34,380 bases of DNA from Bacteroidales bacterium. Lineage in GTDB: Bacteria; Bacteroidota; Bacteroidia; Bacteroidales; UBA1715. Positions 34,241-34,380 of this stretch are shown one piece after another. The notes below the pieces were generated by a model that saw only the letters and a program-made list of their open reading frames with translations, made no database searches and was not told the DNA's origin. The position numbers were made by a program, and so were the translations under genes. Positions within the stretch are counted from its first letter, which is position 1. Each line of letters starts with the position of its first letter. The stretch lies in NCBI GenBank assembly GCA_017642535.1, contig JAGCOW010000015.1, positions 1 through 34,380 of the forward strand, written 5' to 3'.

Positions 34241-34380
34241 TGAGGTGAACCCCATTTCTTGGACAGATTATCGCATACAAAGATTTTTAAAATTTACAGG
34301 ACTAGTTCCCAACCTTAGTTTTATTCTATCGTTGTTGTAATATTTAATATATCTGTCAAGTTTTGCGAGGAACTCTTGTT
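34241..34380 (-). mobile_element. IS3-family (IS150-like) insertion sequence, partial
   Basis: TGAGGTGAACCCC followed by ATTTCTTGGACAG (34241-34266) has the form of an IS150/IS3-group terminal inverted repeat (TG start, ACCCC, TTGGACA). A transposase C-terminus on the minus strand begins directly inside it. The element runs off the window. Confidence 0.75.
34268..34380 (-). CDS. IS3-family transposase OrfB, C-terminal fragment
   Basis: The minus strand is open from the window edge to TAA at 34268-34270 and encodes 36 residues: QEFLAKLDRYIKYYNNDRIK, then LRLGTSPVNFKNLCMR. The pattern LxxYIxYYNNxRIKxxLxxxSPVxF is diagnostic for the end of the IS3/IS150 DDE transposase. It is too short for the track and is cut only by the window edge; there is no evidence of decay. 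Confidence 0.8.
   Translation of the reverse strand, partial: QEFLAKLDRYIKYYNNDRIKLRLGTSPVNFKNLCMR

Overview
The window looks like a chromosomal piece of an AT-rich member of the Bacteroidetes, most likely order Bacteroidales. The reasons are: many starts are preceded by the Bacteroidetes -7 promoter box TAnnTTTG rather than by a strong Shine-Dalgarno site; the ATP synthase a subunit carries an N-terminal signal peptide; and the accessory gene types (AAA_14/DUF4143 ATPases, a GGGtGRT protein, a cellobiose phosphorylase) are common there. No 16S gene is present, so species cannot be named.

Positions 1-11,372 hold mixed genes. They are the C-terminal half of an SbcC-like ATPase cut off from its upstream coiled coil by an in-frame TAG, a AAA+ ATPase with a Walker B Asn substitution, a prohibitin-like membrane protein, a LytS/LytTR-type two-component pair, a NifU-like plus GGGtGRT gene pair, an intracellular cellobiose phosphorylase (GH94) and a DUF2185 protein.

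Positions 11,369-25,354 are mostly housekeeping. ruvB follows an atpBEFHAG operon (a, c, b, delta, alpha, gamma) that lacks the beta and epsilon genes. Then come glnS, tRNA-Glu(CTC), a translationally coupled cdaA-rarA pair (c-di-AMP synthesis and replication-fork repair), a 1196-residue NtrY-like histidine kinase and tRNA-Pro(TGG).

Positions 25,440-34,199 are an accessory island between tRNA-Pro and an IS3-family element that enters at the right edge. In order it holds an AlbA_2 (Schlafen-type) protein, a small HExxH zincin, a single-HKD phospholipase D-like protein, a AAA_14/DUF4143 ATPase (minus strand), a degenerate FtsZ/tubulin-like protein reduced to the nucleotide-binding domain, a 113-residue Asp-box repeat protein with an exact 40-residue period, a PD-(D/E)XK nuclease-family protein, a second AAA_14/DUF4143 ATPase bracketed by ~62-bp hairpin repeats, and a AAA+ ATPase. 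Three of these genes (zincin, FtsZ-like, last AAA+) share a closely similar ~55-nt leader directly before the start codon. The gene content resembles defence or conflict islands, but no complete known system is recognised. The FtsZ-like protein and the shared leader are the strongest candidates for something undescribed.

Dispersed palindromes of the type GTAGAGACG...CGTCTCTAC occur at three places. The third appears to be split by the IS3 element. No intergenic stretch exceeds about 300 bases without a gene or RNA.
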